Part shown: positions 38,050 through 47,116 of the stretch, piece by piece
Numbering within the stretch: the stretch's first letter is position 1
How the letters are laid out: each line of letters starts with the position of its first letter
NCBI RefSeq assembly: GCF_900115745.1
Contig: NZ_FOXP01000001.1
Coordinates: 248,001-312,000, forward strand
Direction: 5' to 3'
DNA: 64,000 nucleotides
DNA from: Sphingomonas rubra
Lineage (GTDB): Bacteria > Pseudomonadota > Alphaproteobacteria > Sphingomonadales > Sphingomonadaceae
Program-made: the position numbers and the translations under genes
The notes under the pieces: model-generated
Told to the model about the DNA's origin: nothing
Seen by the model: the letters and a program-made list of their open reading frames with translations, nothing else
Databases searched by the model: none

Positions 38050-38296
38050 GATCACCGACGAGCGCGTGCTCGACGTCCGCTTCGACGAGGCGAGCCTGAT
38101 CGTCGACCTGATGGACGGCCGAACGATTTCGGCACCCCTCGCTTGGTATCCGCGTCTGCTGAACGCGACGCCCGAGCAGCGCACCAATTGGCAGAGGGCA
38201 GGGGCAGGCTACGGCCTCCATTGGCCCGATATCGACGAAGACCTCAGCACTGACGGCCTGTTGCGGGGAGCACCCGCCGTAAGCCGGGCTGCGTAA
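38033..38296 (+). CDS. DUF2442 protein
   Basis: 87 residues. Family pattern seen: RITDERVLDVRFDEASLIVDLMDGRTISAPLAWYPRLLNATPEQR, of which the DGR-x-IS-x-PL-x-W-x-P-R-L segment is diagnostic, followed by GLHWPDIDEDLST. It overlaps the DUF4160 gene by 17 bases and precedes pccA by 23 bases, so both small genes are within the propionyl-CoA operon. Function unknown. Confidence 0.85.
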   Translation: MNISARITDERVLDVRFDEASLIVDLMDGRTISAPLAWYPRLLNATPEQRTNWQRAGAGYGLHWPDIDEDLSTDGLLRGAPAVSRAA

Positions 38297-38319
38297 CCGA
38301 GGCGGGAGGAAAAGCCTGA

Positions 38320-40461
38320 ATGTTCAAGAAAATCTTGGTCGCCAACCGCGGCGAGATCGCGTGTCGGGTGTTCCGCACCGCCAAGCGGATGGGGATCGCC
38401 ACCGTCGCGGTCTACTCGGACGCGGACGCGCGCAGTCCGCACGTCCTCATGGCCGACGAGGCCGTGCGGCTCGGGCCGGCGCCGGCCGCGGAGAGCTACC
38501 TCAACCCCGACCTGATCCTGCTCGCCGCCAAGGAGACGGGGGCCGACTGCATCCATCCCGGCTACGGCTTCCTATCGGAGCGCGAGAGCTTCGCGCGCGC
38601 CTGCGCCGACGCGGGCATCGCCTTCGTCGGCCCGCCGCCGAACGCGATCGCGGCGATGGGCGACAAGATCGAATCGAAGAAGCTCGCCAAGCAGGCCGGC
38701 GTCAACGTCGTGCCGGGCTATCTCGGTGAGATCGCCGACACGGACGAGGCGGTGCGGATCGCGACCGACATCGGCTGTCCGGTGATGATGAAGGCGTCGG
38801 CGGGCGGCGGCGGCAAGGGGATGCGGCTCGCCTGGTCGGAGGCCGACGTGCGCGAGGGGTTCGAGGCGACCAAGCGCGAGGGGCTTGCGTCGTTCGGCGA
38901 CGACCGCGTGTTCATCGAGAAGTTCATCGAGAGCCCGCGCCATATCGAGATCCAGCTGCTCGGCGACCAGCACGGCACCGTCCTCTACCTCGGCGAGCGC
39001 GAATGCTCGATCCAGCGCCGCCACCAGAAGGTGGTCGAGGAGGCGCCGTCGCCCTTCGTCAGCCCAGAGATGCGCCGCAAGATGGCCGAGCAGGCGGTCG
39101 CGCTCGCCAAGGCGGTCGGCTATTACTCCGCCGGCACCGTCGAGCTGATCGTGTCGGGCGCCGACACCAGCGGTGACAGCTTCTACTTCCTGGAGATGAA
39201 CACCCGTCTCCAGGTCGAGCATCCGGTGACCGAGGCGATCACCGGGCTCGATCTCGTCGAGCAGATGATCCGCGTCGCGGCGGGCGAGAAGCTGGCATTC
39301 GGCCAGAAGGACGTGGCCCTCAACGGCTGGGCGATCGAGAATCGCGTCTACGCCGAGGACCCTTACCGCGGCTTCCTGCCGAGCATCGGCCGCTTGGTCC
39401 GGTACAATCCCCCCGAGAGTAGCGAGACGCCATACGATCCTCCCCATTCATGGGGAGGTGGCAGCAGCGAAGCTGCTGACGGAGAGGGCGGGCCGCAGGC
39501 GGGGCGCTCGTGGACGCCGCCGTCCGCCACCGACGTGCCGTCGGCGGTCCCCCTCCCCGTACACGGGGAGGACCGAGGGTCAGCCTACGTCCGCGTCGAC
39601 GACGGCGTCGCCGAAGGCGGCGAGGTGTCGATGTTCTACGACCCGATGATCGCCAAGCTCGTCACCTGGGCGCCCACCCGCGAGGAGGCGATCGACACGC
39701 AGATCGCCGCGCTGGACGCGTTCGAGATCGAGGGGCCGGGCACCAATCTCGACTTCCTGTCGGCGCTGATGCAGCACCCGCGCTTTCGCGAAGGCGCGCT
39801 CACCACCGGCTTCATCGCCGAGGAATATCCCGACGGCTTCACCGGCGCGCCCGCCTCTGCCGCGTTGCTCCGCACGCTCGCCGCGGTCGCCGCTTTCGCC
39901 GCCACCGCGCACGCCGACCGCGCGCGGCGGATCGACGGCCAACTCGGTCGCCGCCTGCCGCCGCCGGGCGAGTGGGTGGTGCGGATCGCGGGTGTCGACC
40001 ACCATGTCGCGGTCCTCGCCGACGAGATCGCGGTCGACGGCGAACCGCTCGACCTGGCGATGGCCTATACGCCCGGCGACCGGATGGTGGAGGTCGATCA
40101 GGGCGACGACGCGCTCTCGATCCGCATCGCGCCCGTGTCCGCGGGCTTCCGCCTGTCGACCCGCGGTGCCGCGCACGTCGCCCGCGTGTTGCCTGCGCGC
40201 GTCGCGCCTTACGCCGAACATCTGATCGAGAAGGTGCCGCCAGATTTGTCGCGCTTCCTGCTCGCGCCGATGCCGGGCCTGCTCGTCCGCTTGGACGTGG
40301 GCGAGGGCGACCGGGTGGAGGCGGGTCAGCCGCTGGCCGTGGTCGAAGCGATGAAGATGGAGAATATCCTGCGAGCCGGAAAATCGGGCACGGTCAAGAC
40401 GGTCACGGCGGCGGCGGGCGAGAGCCTGGCGGTCGATCAGGTCATCCTGGAACTGGAATAG
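38320..40461 (+). CDS. pccA: Propionyl-CoA carboxylase alpha subunit (biotin carboxylase + BCCP) with an inserted peptide
   Basis: 713 residues; homologues are about 665. Biotin carboxylase N-terminal part (ILVANRGEIACRVFRTAKRMG), ATP-grasp (KASAGGGGKGMRL, QRRHQKVVEEAPSP, FLEMNTRLQVEHPVTE), BC C-terminal domain interrupted at residues 374-418, BT domain, and biotinyl domain with target Lys679 in VEAMKMENIL. The interruption lies between GRLVRYNPPE and YVRVDDGVAEGGEVSMFYDPMIAKL, which are near-contiguous in homologues. The inserted segment is Pro/Gly/Ser-rich and coincides with a palindromic DNA element. ATP-dependent carboxylation of biotin in propionyl-CoA breakdown. Confidence 0.95.
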   Translation: MFKKILVANRGEIACRVFRTAKRMGIATVAVYSDADARSPHVLMADEAVRLGPAPAAESYLNPDLILLAAKETGADCIHPGYGFLSERESFARACADAGIAFVGPPPNAIAAMGDKIESKKLAKQAGVNVVPGYLGEIADTDEAVRIATDIGCPVMMKASAGGGGKGMRLAWSEADVREGFEATKREGLASFGDDRVFIEKFIESPRHIEIQLLGDQHGTVLYLGERECSIQRRHQKVVEEAPSPFVSPEMRRKMAEQAVALAKAVGYYSAGTVELIVSGADTSGDSFYFLEMNTRLQVEHPVTEAITGLDLVEQMIRVAAGEKLAFGQKDVALNGWAIENRVYAEDPYRGFLPSIGRLVRYNPPESSETPYDPPHSWGGGSSEAADGEGGPQAGRSWTPPSATDVPSAVPLPVHGEDRGSAYVRVDDGVAEGGEVSMFYDPMIAKLVTWAPTREEAIDTQIAALDAFEIEGPGTNLDFLSALMQHPRFREGALTTGFIAEEYPDGFTGAPASAALLRTLAAVAAFAATAHADRARRIDGQLGRRLPPPGEWVVRIAGVDHHVAVLADEIAVDGEPLDLAMAYTPGDRMVEVDQGDDALSIRIAPVSAGFRLSTRGAAHVARVLPARVAPYAEHLIEKVPPDLSRFLLAPMPGLLVRLDVGEGDRVEAGQPLAVVEAMKMENILRAGKSGTVKTVTAAAGESLAVDQVILELE
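39439..39571. repeat. Palindromic element translated in frame inside pccA
   Basis: Bounded by hairpins cctccccattcatggggagg (39439-39458) and cctccccgtacacggggagg (39552-39571). The left one is followed by a second hairpin (gcagcagcgaagctgctg); the right one is preceded by ccgacgtgccgtcgg. The architecture matches the element in the mutase gene. No stop occurs in the pccA frame. Confidence 0.85.
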
Positions 40462-40506
40462 CGTCGGTCAGCCTTCGTACAGGCATGAAGCGATAAGGGT
40501 CGGCCC

Positions 40507-41127
40507 ATGCTTCCCGATCTGGGTCCGCAAGGGCCGCTCTACCTGGCGATCGGCGCGGCGATCCTCGCGATCGCGATCGCGCGCCGCATCCCCGTGCTCC
40601 GTACGCTGGTGTCGATCGCCGGCTGGCTGGTGCTCGCCGGGTTGCTCGTCGTCGTGCTCGGCCAGCGCGAGGCGTTCGATCCCTATCTCGGCGGCATTGC
40701 CGCGGCGCTGAAGCTCGACGGGCAGGAGGTGGTCGGCGGCGAGACGCGCATCCGCCAGTCGCCGGACGGGCATTTCTGGGTGCGGGTCAGCGTCGGTGGG
40801 GTCACGCAGCGCATGCTGGTCGACAGCGGCGCCACCGTCACCGCTCTGTCGGCACGCACCGCGTCGCGGATGGGGCTGCGCCCGAGCGAGGGGCTGGTAC
40901 CGGTGCTGCTGACCACCGCCAACGGCACGATCCGGGCGCAGACGGTAACCATTCCCGAACTCCGGTTGGGCAGCATCGTCGCGCACGACCTCTCCGCGGT
41001 GGCCTCGCCCGCGTTCGGCGAGGTCAACGTGATCGGCATGAACTTCCTGTCGCGGTTGAAATCGTGGCGGGTGGAAGGGCGAACGCTGATCCTGGTGCCG
41101 CACCATCCGCAAGCCGACGCCGTCTAG
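40507..41127 (+). CDS. Membrane-anchored retropepsin-like aspartic protease (TIGR02281 type)
   Basis: 206 residues. Two N-terminal hydrophobic segments (about 11-26 and 33-51) anchor it; the C-terminal domain (about 80-200) is a single-lobe aspartic protease with the active site MLVDSGATVTALS (Asp106) and the VIGMNFLSRL block near the end. Such proteins are common in alphaproteobacteria (DUF/clan AA) and would dimerise on the membrane's outer side; substrates unknown. The stop TAG shares bases with the convergent antiporter's stop. Confidence 0.9.
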   Translation: MLPDLGPQGPLYLAIGAAILAIAIARRIPVLRTLVSIAGWLVLAGLLVVVLGQREAFDPYLGGIAAALKLDGQEVVGGETRIRQSPDGHFWVRVSVGGVTQRMLVDSGATVTALSARTASRMGLRPSEGLVPVLLTTANGTIRAQTVTIPELRLGSIVAHDLSAVASPAFGEVNVIGMNFLSRLKSWRVEGRTLILVPHHPQADAV

Positions 41128-42890
41128 GCGGGATCGCCCAGCCGTCGCACCCGCCTGATCCGCGGCTCGCGCTCCAGCGCCGCCTCGCGCCGGATGACCT
41201 GGCGCAGCTCGTCGCGCTTCTCGTGGATGGAGGCGATCACCGGTCCCATCGCGACGCCCAGGTCGACCAGCACCGCCTCCGACAGTTGCAGCGAGCTTTC
41301 CAGCGTCTCGGGCACCGCGTCGGTGACGCCCGCCTTGTACAACTCGGCCGCGTGGGCGGCGTCGCGGGCACGGGCGACGATGGTCAGGGCCGGCGCCGCC
41401 TGGCGGATGCGCCTGGCGAGACGGACGGTCAGCACCGGATCGTCCATCGTCAGGATCAGCGCGCGCGATTCCGCCAGGTTGAGCCGGTCGACCAGCTCCC
41501 CGCGTGCCACGTCGCCGAACAGCACGGGGTAACCCTGCCGCCGCGCCTCGGCGACCGCGTCGATGTCCGCCTCGACCGCCAGATAGGGCTGGCCGTGCAC
41601 GGTCAGCATGTCCGCGACCATGCGCCCCACCCGGCCGAAGCCGATCAGCACGGTGCGCGCCTCCTCGCCCTCGTCGACCGGCTCGGCCGGCATTCCCGCC
41701 TCGATGTCGCGCGACAGTCGGCGTCCCGCCTTGGCGAGGAGCGGCGTCAGCGTCAGGCCGATCGCCGTTACCGTCTGCCAGAAGGCGGCCGTCGAGGGCA
41801 GGATCAGCTGCGCCTGCGCGGCGGTGGCGAGCACGATCAGCGTCGTCTCGGACGGACTGCCCATCAGCAGCCCCGTTTCCGCCGCGACGCCGACCCGCGC
41901 ACCCGCCACGCGCAGCAGCAGGAAGGTGACGATCGCCTTGGCCGCGACCACGCCGATCACCGCCGCCGCCAGCGACGGCCAGTTGGCGAGCACCGATTGC
42001 AGGTCGACGCTCATGCCCACGGTGATGAGGAACACGCCGAGCGCCAGCCCCTTGAACGGCGCGGTGATGACCTCGACCTCGCTGTGATACTCGGTCTCGG
42101 CGATCAGCAGGCCGGCGAGCAGCGCGCCGACGATCGGGGACAGCCCCGCCGCGGTGGTTGCGACCGAGGCGACGATCACCACGAGCAGCGATGCGGCCAG
42201 GAACAATTCCGGGCTCTTGGTCCGCGCCGCCTGCTCGAACAGCGGCGGCAATACGATGCGCCCGCCGACGAACAATGCCGCCACGGTCAGCCCTCCACGC
42301 AACCCCACCGAGGCGAGCCCTTGCCACCCGTCCGCCGCCGTGGGCGCCATCGCCCCCAGCGCGAAGATGATCGGGACCAGCGCCAGATCCTCGAACAGCA
42401 GCATCGAGAACGCGCCGCGCCCGACCGGGCTGGTCGTGCCGACCAGCGGCAGCACCAACGCCGTCGACGACAGCGCCAAGGCGAGGCCCAGCCCCGCCGC
42501 GCCCGCCCATTCCTGGCCGATCAGGTGCAGCGCGATCCCGATCAGCGCCGCCGAGCCGAACAATTCCGCCGCGCCGGTGCCGAACACCTGTCGCCTGAGC
42601 GCCCACAATCGCCGGAACGACAGCTCCAGCCCGATCGAGAACAGCAGCAGCACGATCCCGAACTCGGCGAACGGCGCGATCGATTCGGCATCGGTGATGG
42701 TGACGTAATAGAGCCACGGTACCCGCGGCGTCAGCGCGCCGAGCCCGTGCGGCCCGACCAGCATGCCGACGAGAATGAAGCCGATGACGGGGCTGACCCG
42801 GAACCGAGCGAACGCGGGAATCACCAACCCCGCCGCGCCGAGGATGACGAGCGCGTCGGAGAAACCGTGATTGTCGAGTTCGATGGCCAT
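41124..42890 (-). CDS. KefB-type monovalent cation:proton antiporter with TrkA-N domain
   Basis: 588 residues from ATG 42890 (MAIELDNHGFSDALV). CPA2 exchanger domain with about 12 membrane segments (1-390; conserved SPVIGFILVGMLVGPHGLG, GLALALSSTALVLPL, LSPIVGALLAGLLIAETEYHSE) followed by a cytosolic TrkA-N/RCK domain (about 410-540, VLIGFGRVGRMVADML as the NAD-binding motif). Glutathione-gated K+ efflux systems of this class protect against electrophiles, but ion specificity cannot be read here. Alternative upstream in-frame start at 42959 would add residues without family similarity. Confidence 0.93.
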   Translation of the reverse strand: MAIELDNHGFSDALVILGAAGLVIPAFARFRVSPVIGFILVGMLVGPHGLGALTPRVPWLYYVTITDAESIAPFAEFGIVLLLFSIGLELSFRRLWALRRQVFGTGAAELFGSAALIGIALHLIGQEWAGAAGLGLALALSSTALVLPLVGTTSPVGRGAFSMLLFEDLALVPIIFALGAMAPTAADGWQGLASVGLRGGLTVAALFVGGRIVLPPLFEQAARTKSPELFLAASLLVVIVASVATTAAGLSPIVGALLAGLLIAETEYHSEVEVITAPFKGLALGVFLITVGMSVDLQSVLANWPSLAAAVIGVVAAKAIVTFLLLRVAGARVGVAAETGLLMGSPSETTLIVLATAAQAQLILPSTAAFWQTVTAIGLTLTPLLAKAGRRLSRDIEAGMPAEPVDEGEEARTVLIGFGRVGRMVADMLTVHGQPYLAVEADIDAVAEARRQGYPVLFGDVARGELVDRLNLAESRALILTMDDPVLTVRLARRIRQAAPALTIVARARDAAHAAELYKAGVTDAVPETLESSLQLSEAVLVDLGVAMGPVIASIHEKRDELRQVIRREAALEREPRIRRVRRLGDPA

Positions 42891-42993
42891 GGGGAGCGTT
42901 AGAGCGGATGCGGCGGGTCGTGTCAGCCCGTTCAGTGGAGCCAAGACGAAAGCGCCCATATATGACCGGCGCGACAGCGGCGATCCGAGCAGC

Positions 42994-43020
42994 TTAGGCG
43001 ACGGTTGGCGGATCGCCTAA
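42994..43020. promoter_or_regulatory. Inverted repeat upstream of the hexapeptide gene
   Basis: Perfect 8-base arms ttaggcga (42994-43001) and tcgcctaa (43013-43020) with an 11-base spacer, 42 bases before the start codon at 43062. Could be an operator or a leader hairpin; it lies in the divergent region between the antiporter and the hexapeptide gene. Confidence 0.4.
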
Positions 43021-43061
43021 CGACCGACCCAGGCAGAACTTGAACGCCGAAGGAGGATGGA

Positions 43062-43694
43062 ATGACAGCGGTGTATGCAATAGATCGCTTCATAGACGCG
43101 TGGGCGACCTCGCCATTCGGCAGAGTCGACATGGCGCCATGGCTCGTCGTGCAACAGGCCGAGCAATTAATCCGGCAAACCTTGTCGACGCTCGGCTCGG
43201 ACTACAAGGTGAGCGCTGATTTCGGCGTGCACCGTTCCGCTATCGTTGAGGAAGGCGCAATCCTTAAAGGACCGGGAGTCGTTGGGCCGGGCTGCTTCGT
43301 TGCCGCTGGCGCATACCTCCGTGGGGGCACGTATTTGGGTGAGGGATGCACGATTGGGCCGGGGTCCGAGCTGAAAACCAGCTTCATGTTTCCCGGCTCA
43401 AAACTTGCGCACCTGAACTTTGTTGGAGACTCGATCATCGGAAGTGGGGCGAACATCGAAGCAGGGGCAATGATCGCCAACTATCGCAACGAACTTGCCG
43501 ACAAGAAAATTCGGATCGTCTTTGCTGGGGAAGTCATCGACACGGATGTGATTAAATTCGGTTCTCTGATCGGTGACAATGTACGGATCGGTGCCAACGC
43601 GGTCGTTGCGCCAGGAGCGCTAATCCCACGAAACAAGATGATTGGCCGTCTCCAGCTTATCGATCAATATCCTTACGAACAGGACACCGGATGA
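43062..43694 (+). CDS. Left-handed beta-helix (hexapeptide-repeat) transferase-like protein
   Basis: 210 residues. After about 45 residues of helix, hexapeptide repeats run through most of the protein (VHRSAIVEEGAILKGPGVVGPG, VAAGAYLRGGTYLGEGCTIGPG, SIIGSGANIEAGAMIANYRN, SLIGDNVRIGANAVVAPGALIP), the fold of GlmU-like acyl- and nucleotidyltransferase C-termini. The N-terminal pyrophosphorylase part of GlmU is absent. The Shine-Dalgarno ggaggatgga is strong. Base composition is less GC-rich than the flanks, suggesting a foreign origin. The acceptor is unknown. Confidence 0.85.
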   Translation: MTAVYAIDRFIDAWATSPFGRVDMAPWLVVQQAEQLIRQTLSTLGSDYKVSADFGVHRSAIVEEGAILKGPGVVGPGCFVAAGAYLRGGTYLGEGCTIGPGSELKTSFMFPGSKLAHLNFVGDSIIGSGANIEAGAMIANYRNELADKKIRIVFAGEVIDTDVIKFGSLIGDNVRIGANAVVAPGALIPRNKMIGRLQLIDQYPYEQDTG

Positions 43695-43698
43695 CGAC

Positions 43699-43718
43699 GG
43701 GCACGAACTTTCGTGCCC
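43699..43718 (+). terminator. Hairpin after the hexapeptide gene
   Basis: Perfect 9-base arms gggcacgaa / ttcgtgccc, 4 bases beyond the stop, followed by an AT-richer stretch (gagagaatattg). No long U-run. Confidence 0.55.
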
Positions 43719-43740
43719 GAGAGAATATTGATGAACAGAA

Positions 43741-43764
43741 GGGAGGCCACCAACGCAGCCTCCC
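43741..43764 (-). terminator. Hairpin terminator after icd
   Basis: On the minus strand, arms gggaggc and gcctccc flank a 10-base loop starting 9 bases after the icd stop and are followed by ttctgttcat, a T-rich tail typical of an intrinsic terminator. Confidence 0.6.
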
Positions 43765-43773
43765 CAGTGTTCG

Positions 43774-44994
43774 TTACGCCCAGCTGCCCATCTTCGCTTC
43801 CAGGTTCACGCGAACCTGCTCGAAGAACTGCTCCGTCGTCATCCACGGCTGATCCGGGCCGATCAGGATCGCGAGATCCTTGGTCATGTGGCCGTTCTCG
43901 ACCGTCTCGATGCACACGCGCTCCAGCGTCTCGGCGAACTTGGTCACCTCGGGCGTGTCGTCGAACTTGCCGCGGTACTTCAGGCCGCCGGTCCAGGCGA
44001 AGATCGACGCGATCGGATTGGTCGACGTCGCCTTGCCCTGCTGGTGCTGGCGATAGTGGCGGGTAACGGTGCCGTGCGCGGCCTCCGCCTCCACCGTCTT
44101 GCCGTCCGGCGTCAGCAGCACCGACGTCATCAGGCCGAGCGAGCCGAAGCCCTGTGCCACCTGATCCGACTGCACGTCGCCGTCGTAGTTCTTGCAGGCC
44201 CAGACGAACTCGCCGTTCCACTTGAGCGCGGAGGCGACCATGTCGTCGATCAGGCGATGTTCGTAGACGATGCCGGCTTCCTTGAAGCGATCGGCGAACT
44301 CGGCCTCGAACACCTCGGCGAACAGGTCCTTGAAGCGGCCGTCATACGCCTTCAGGATCGTGTTCTTGGTCGACAGGTACAGCGGCCAGCCGCGGCCGAG
44401 ACTATAGTGCATCGAGGCGCGCGCGAAGTCGCGGATCGAATGGTCGAGATTGTACATGCCCATCGCGACGCCCGCCTCGGGGAAGTCGAACACCTCGTAA
44501 TCCTGCGTCTCGCCGTTCGTGCCGGTCCACTTCATGGTCAGCTTGCCCGGGCCGGGCACCAGGAAGTCGGTGGCCTTGTACTGGTCGCCGAAGGCGTGGC
44601 GGCCGACCACGATCGGGTGCGTCCAGCCGGGGATCAGGCGGGGGACGTTCTTGATGACGATCGGCTCGCGGAAGATCACGCCGCCCAGGATGTTGCGGAT
44701 CGTGCCGTTGGGCGACTTCCACATCTTCTTCAGGCCGAACTCCTCGACGCGTGCCTCGTCGGGCGTGATCGTCGCGCACTTCACCGCGACGCCGTATTTC
44801 TGCGTCGCCTTGGCCGAATCCACCGTCACCTGATCGTCGGTGGCGTCGCGATGCTCGATGCCGAGATCGTAGTAATCGAGCTCGATATCGAGATAGGGCT
44901 TGATGAGCCGCTCGCGGATCCATTCCCAGATGATCCGCGTCATCTCGTCGCCGTCGATCTCCACGACGGGCGTCTTCACCTTGATCTTGGCCAT
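43774..44994 (-). CDS. icd: NADP-dependent isocitrate dehydrogenase (eukaryote-like class)
   Basis: 406 residues, decarboxylating isocitrate to 2-oxoglutarate in the TCA cycle. It belongs to the IDH class shared with mitochondrial IDH2 rather than the E. coli type: [65 protein letters not shown] (metal-binding Asp residues) and [12 protein letters not shown]...[15 protein letters not shown] (NADP region). The ATG at 44994 is fixed by the conserved N terminus; the frame extends further upstream without homology. A hairpin terminator follows. Confidence 0.97.
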   Translation of the reverse strand: MAKIKVKTPVVEIDGDEMTRIIWEWIRERLIKPYLDIELDYYDLGIEHRDATDDQVTVDSAKATQKYGVAVKCATITPDEARVEEFGLKKMWKSPNGTIRNILGGVIFREPIVIKNVPRLIPGWTHPIVVGRHAFGDQYKATDFLVPGPGKLTMKWTGTNGETQDYEVFDFPEAGVAMGMYNLDHSIRDFARASMHYSLGRGWPLYLSTKNTILKAYDGRFKDLFAEVFEAEFADRFKEAGIVYEHRLIDDMVASALKWNGEFVWACKNYDGDVQSDQVAQGFGSLGLMTSVLLTPDGKTVEAEAAHGTVTRHYRQHQQGKATSTNPIASIFAWTGGLKYRGKFDDTPEVTKFAETLERVCIETVENGHMTKDLAILIGPDQPWMTTEQFFEQVRVNLEAKMGSWA

Positions 44995-45146
44995 GTTCTC
45001 TCTTCCTGGGCGTTGAGGGTTGGCCGCCGCGATAGGGGAGGGGGCAGGGGGGATCAACCGCCCCGATGCCGCGGCGGCGGGGGGATGCGCGAGCGTCCCG
45101 GCGCGGCTATGGCCGCCCGCCACCCCGCGGATCACGGAGCTGTTCG

Positions 45147-45524
45147 ATGCGTCTTTCCCTGCTGCTGCCGCTCGCCGCCGCGGCCTCGCCGGCGCTCGCC
45201 GACACGCTGCCCCTTGCACGCGGCGCCTATGTGGAGCGGGGCGATGCTTGTGCCGACGCGCCCAACGCGGTGATCCGGCGTTACGACGGGCAGGGCATCG
45301 GCTCCAGCAAGGTGGGCCGGTGCACCGGTCGCGTGCTGGTGCATATCCGACGGCGCTACACGCTGCGGCAGAATTGTGAGCAATATGGCGACCCGCGCGG
45401 AAGGCGGTTCCGCGCGACCGATAACGTCAAGGTGCGCGTCGATGGACGCACCAGCTTCACCGATCTGAAGACCGGCACGCACTATCGCCTATGTCCGGGG
45501 CTGCACCCGGCATCGCGGTCGTGA
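45147..45524 (+). CDS. Secreted protein with four cysteines, unknown function
   Basis: 125 residues. Signal peptide [18 protein letters not shown] with cleavage after ALA. Mature part: [39 protein letters not shown] and YRLCPGLHP supply four Cys that could form two disulfides. No domain recognised; the shape resembles small conserved sphingomonad exported proteins. It is divergent from icd (152 bases between starts) and upstream of psd. Confidence 0.75.
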   Translation: MRLSLLLPLAAAASPALADTLPLARGAYVERGDACADAPNAVIRRYDGQGIGSSKVGRCTGRVLVHIRRRYTLRQNCEQYGDPRGRRFRATDNVKVRVDGRTSFTDLKTGTHYRLCPGLHPASRS

Positions 45525-45569
45525 CGGACGCTTGTTGTCAGTGATGGCCATGGTGGGTACACCCCGGCC

Positions 45570-46292
45570 ATGTCATCGCTTGAAAAGCCGCCCCTCACGA
45601 CCACCACCGTCAAGTGGCGCTTTCCCGCCGTCCACCCCGAAGGCCGCAAATATGTCGCCATCAGCGTCGGTATCACGCTGCTGCTGACGATCGTGTCCAA
45701 CGTGTTGTTCTGGCCGATGGTCGGGCTGACGATCTGGGTCGCCACCTTCTTCCGCGATCCCGTGCGCACCACGCCGGTCGGCGACGACCTGATCGTCGCG
45801 CCGGCCGACGGCCTGGTCACCATGATCCAGCGCGTCGCCATCCCGCGCGAACTGGTGGCCGAGCTGGGCGAGGCGCCGCTGATGCGGGTGTCGATCTTCA
45901 TGTCGGTGTTCGACGTTCACATCAATCGCACGCCGATCGCGGGCACCATCCGCCAGGTCGTCTACATCTCTGGCAAGTTCCTCAATGCCGACCTCGACAA
46001 GGCATCCGACGAGAACGAGCGCCAGCATTTCGTCGTGGAGGGACGTGACGGCCGCCGTATCGGCTTCACCCAGATCGCCGGCCTGGTCGCGCGTCGCATC
46101 GTCGGCTTCGCCAAGCCGGGCGACATGGTCGCGGTCGGCCAGCGGGTCGGCCTGATCCGCTTCGGCAGCCGCGTCGACGTCTATCTTCCCGACGACTGCG
46201 TGCCGCAGGTCACGCTCGGCCAGCGATCGATCGCGGGTGAGACGGTGATCGGCCGCGTCGGCGGCGTGCCCGTGCACGGGATCAGCCAGTGA
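45570..46292 (+). CDS. psd: Phosphatidylserine decarboxylase proenzyme
   Basis: 240 residues, the short alphaproteobacterial/archaeal-type Psd. One or two membrane segments near the N terminus (about 28-56), then [16 protein letters not shown] and the self-cleavage site in [12 protein letters not shown] (Gly199-Ser200, which generates the pyruvoyl group), followed by GETVIGRV. It makes phosphatidylethanolamine from phosphatidylserine. The stop overlaps the pssA start (GTGA), so product and substrate enzymes are coupled. Confidence 0.95.
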   Translation: MSSLEKPPLTTTTVKWRFPAVHPEGRKYVAISVGITLLLTIVSNVLFWPMVGLTIWVATFFRDPVRTTPVGDDLIVAPADGLVTMIQRVAIPRELVAELGEAPLMRVSIFMSVFDVHINRTPIAGTIRQVVYISGKFLNADLDKASDENERQHFVVEGRDGRRIGFTQIAGLVARRIVGFAKPGDMVAVGQRVGLIRFGSRVDVYLPDDCVPQVTLGQRSIAGETVIGRVGGVPVHGISQ

Positions 46293-47116
46293 GCGAGGAT
46301 CAGGTCGGCAGTCCACGCCGCTACCCGCGGCTGCCGCGTCGTCCGCGCGGGCTGCCGCTGCGCGCGGTCGCGCCCAACGCGGTCACCGCGCTGGCGCTCT
46401 GCTCCGGCCTGTCGGGTGTACGCTTCGCGATCGGCGGCGAGTGGGAGCGTGCCGTTGCCATGATTATGGTCGCCGGCGTGCTCGACGGCATCGACGGCCG
46501 CATTGCCCGGCTGCTGCGCGGGGAGAGCCGTTTCGGCGCCGAGCTCGACTCGCTGTCGGACGCGATCTCCTTCGGCGTGTCGCCGGCGCTGATCCTGTAT
46601 CTCTGGTCGCTGTCGGCGCTGCCGCGGCTCGGCTGGATGGCGAGCCTCGTTCTCGCCGTCTTCTGCGCATTGCGCCTAGCCCGCTTCAACGCCCAGATCG
46701 ACGAGACCGAGCAGCCGCATAAGTCCGCCGGCTATCTCACCGGCGTGCCCGCGCCGGTCGGGGCGGGACTGGCGCTGACGCCGCTGTTCTTCTGGCTGTG
46801 GACGGACGAGCCGATCTTCGCGTCGCCCTATCTGGTCGCACCCTGGACCGCGTTCGTCGCGATCCTGATGGTGTCGAGCGTCGCGACCTTCTCGTGGAAG
46901 TCGCTACGCCTGCGCCGCAACATCCGCTTCGAGGCATTGGCGGGAATCGTGCTGTTGTTCGCTGCGCTGGTCGTTGCCCCCTGGCACACGCTGAGCGCGG
47001 TATCGACCATCTACCTCGCGCTGCTGCCGTTCAGCATGGCGAGCTATGCTCGGGTCAGGCGGCTTCGCGCATCCGGCGGATCGGCGCGGGAACCGGTGCC
47101 GACGCCCAGCGCCTGA
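46289..47116 (+). CDS. pssA: CDP-diacylglycerol--serine O-phosphatidyltransferase
   Basis: 275 residues, integral membrane, with several hydrophobic helices. The CDP-alcohol phosphotransferase motif DGxxGRxAR...GxxxDSxxD is present ([11 protein letters not shown], then [13 protein letters not shown]). It forms phosphatidylserine from CDP-diacylglycerol and serine, the step before Psd. The start is GTG at 46289. The last 62 bases overlap, antisense, a small minus-strand gene. Confidence 0.95.
   Translation: MSEDQVGSPRRYPRLPRRPRGLPLRAVAPNAVTALALCSGLSGVRFAIGGEWERAVAMIMVAGVLDGIDGRIARLLRGESRFGAELDSLSDAISFGVSPALILYLWSLSALPRLGWMASLVLAVFCALRLARFNAQIDETEQPHKSAGYLTGVPAPVGAGLALTPLFFWLWTDEPIFASPYLVAPWTAFVAILMVSSVATFSWKSLRLRRNIRFEALAGIVLLFAALVVAPWHTLSAVSTIYLALLPFSMASYARVRRLRASGGSAREPVPTPSA

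Noticed and set aside
37816..38296. Calling the DUF4160/DUF2442 pair a toxin-antitoxin system
   Set aside because: Only the gene arrangement suggests it; no toxin active site or DNA-binding antitoxin domain can be seen.
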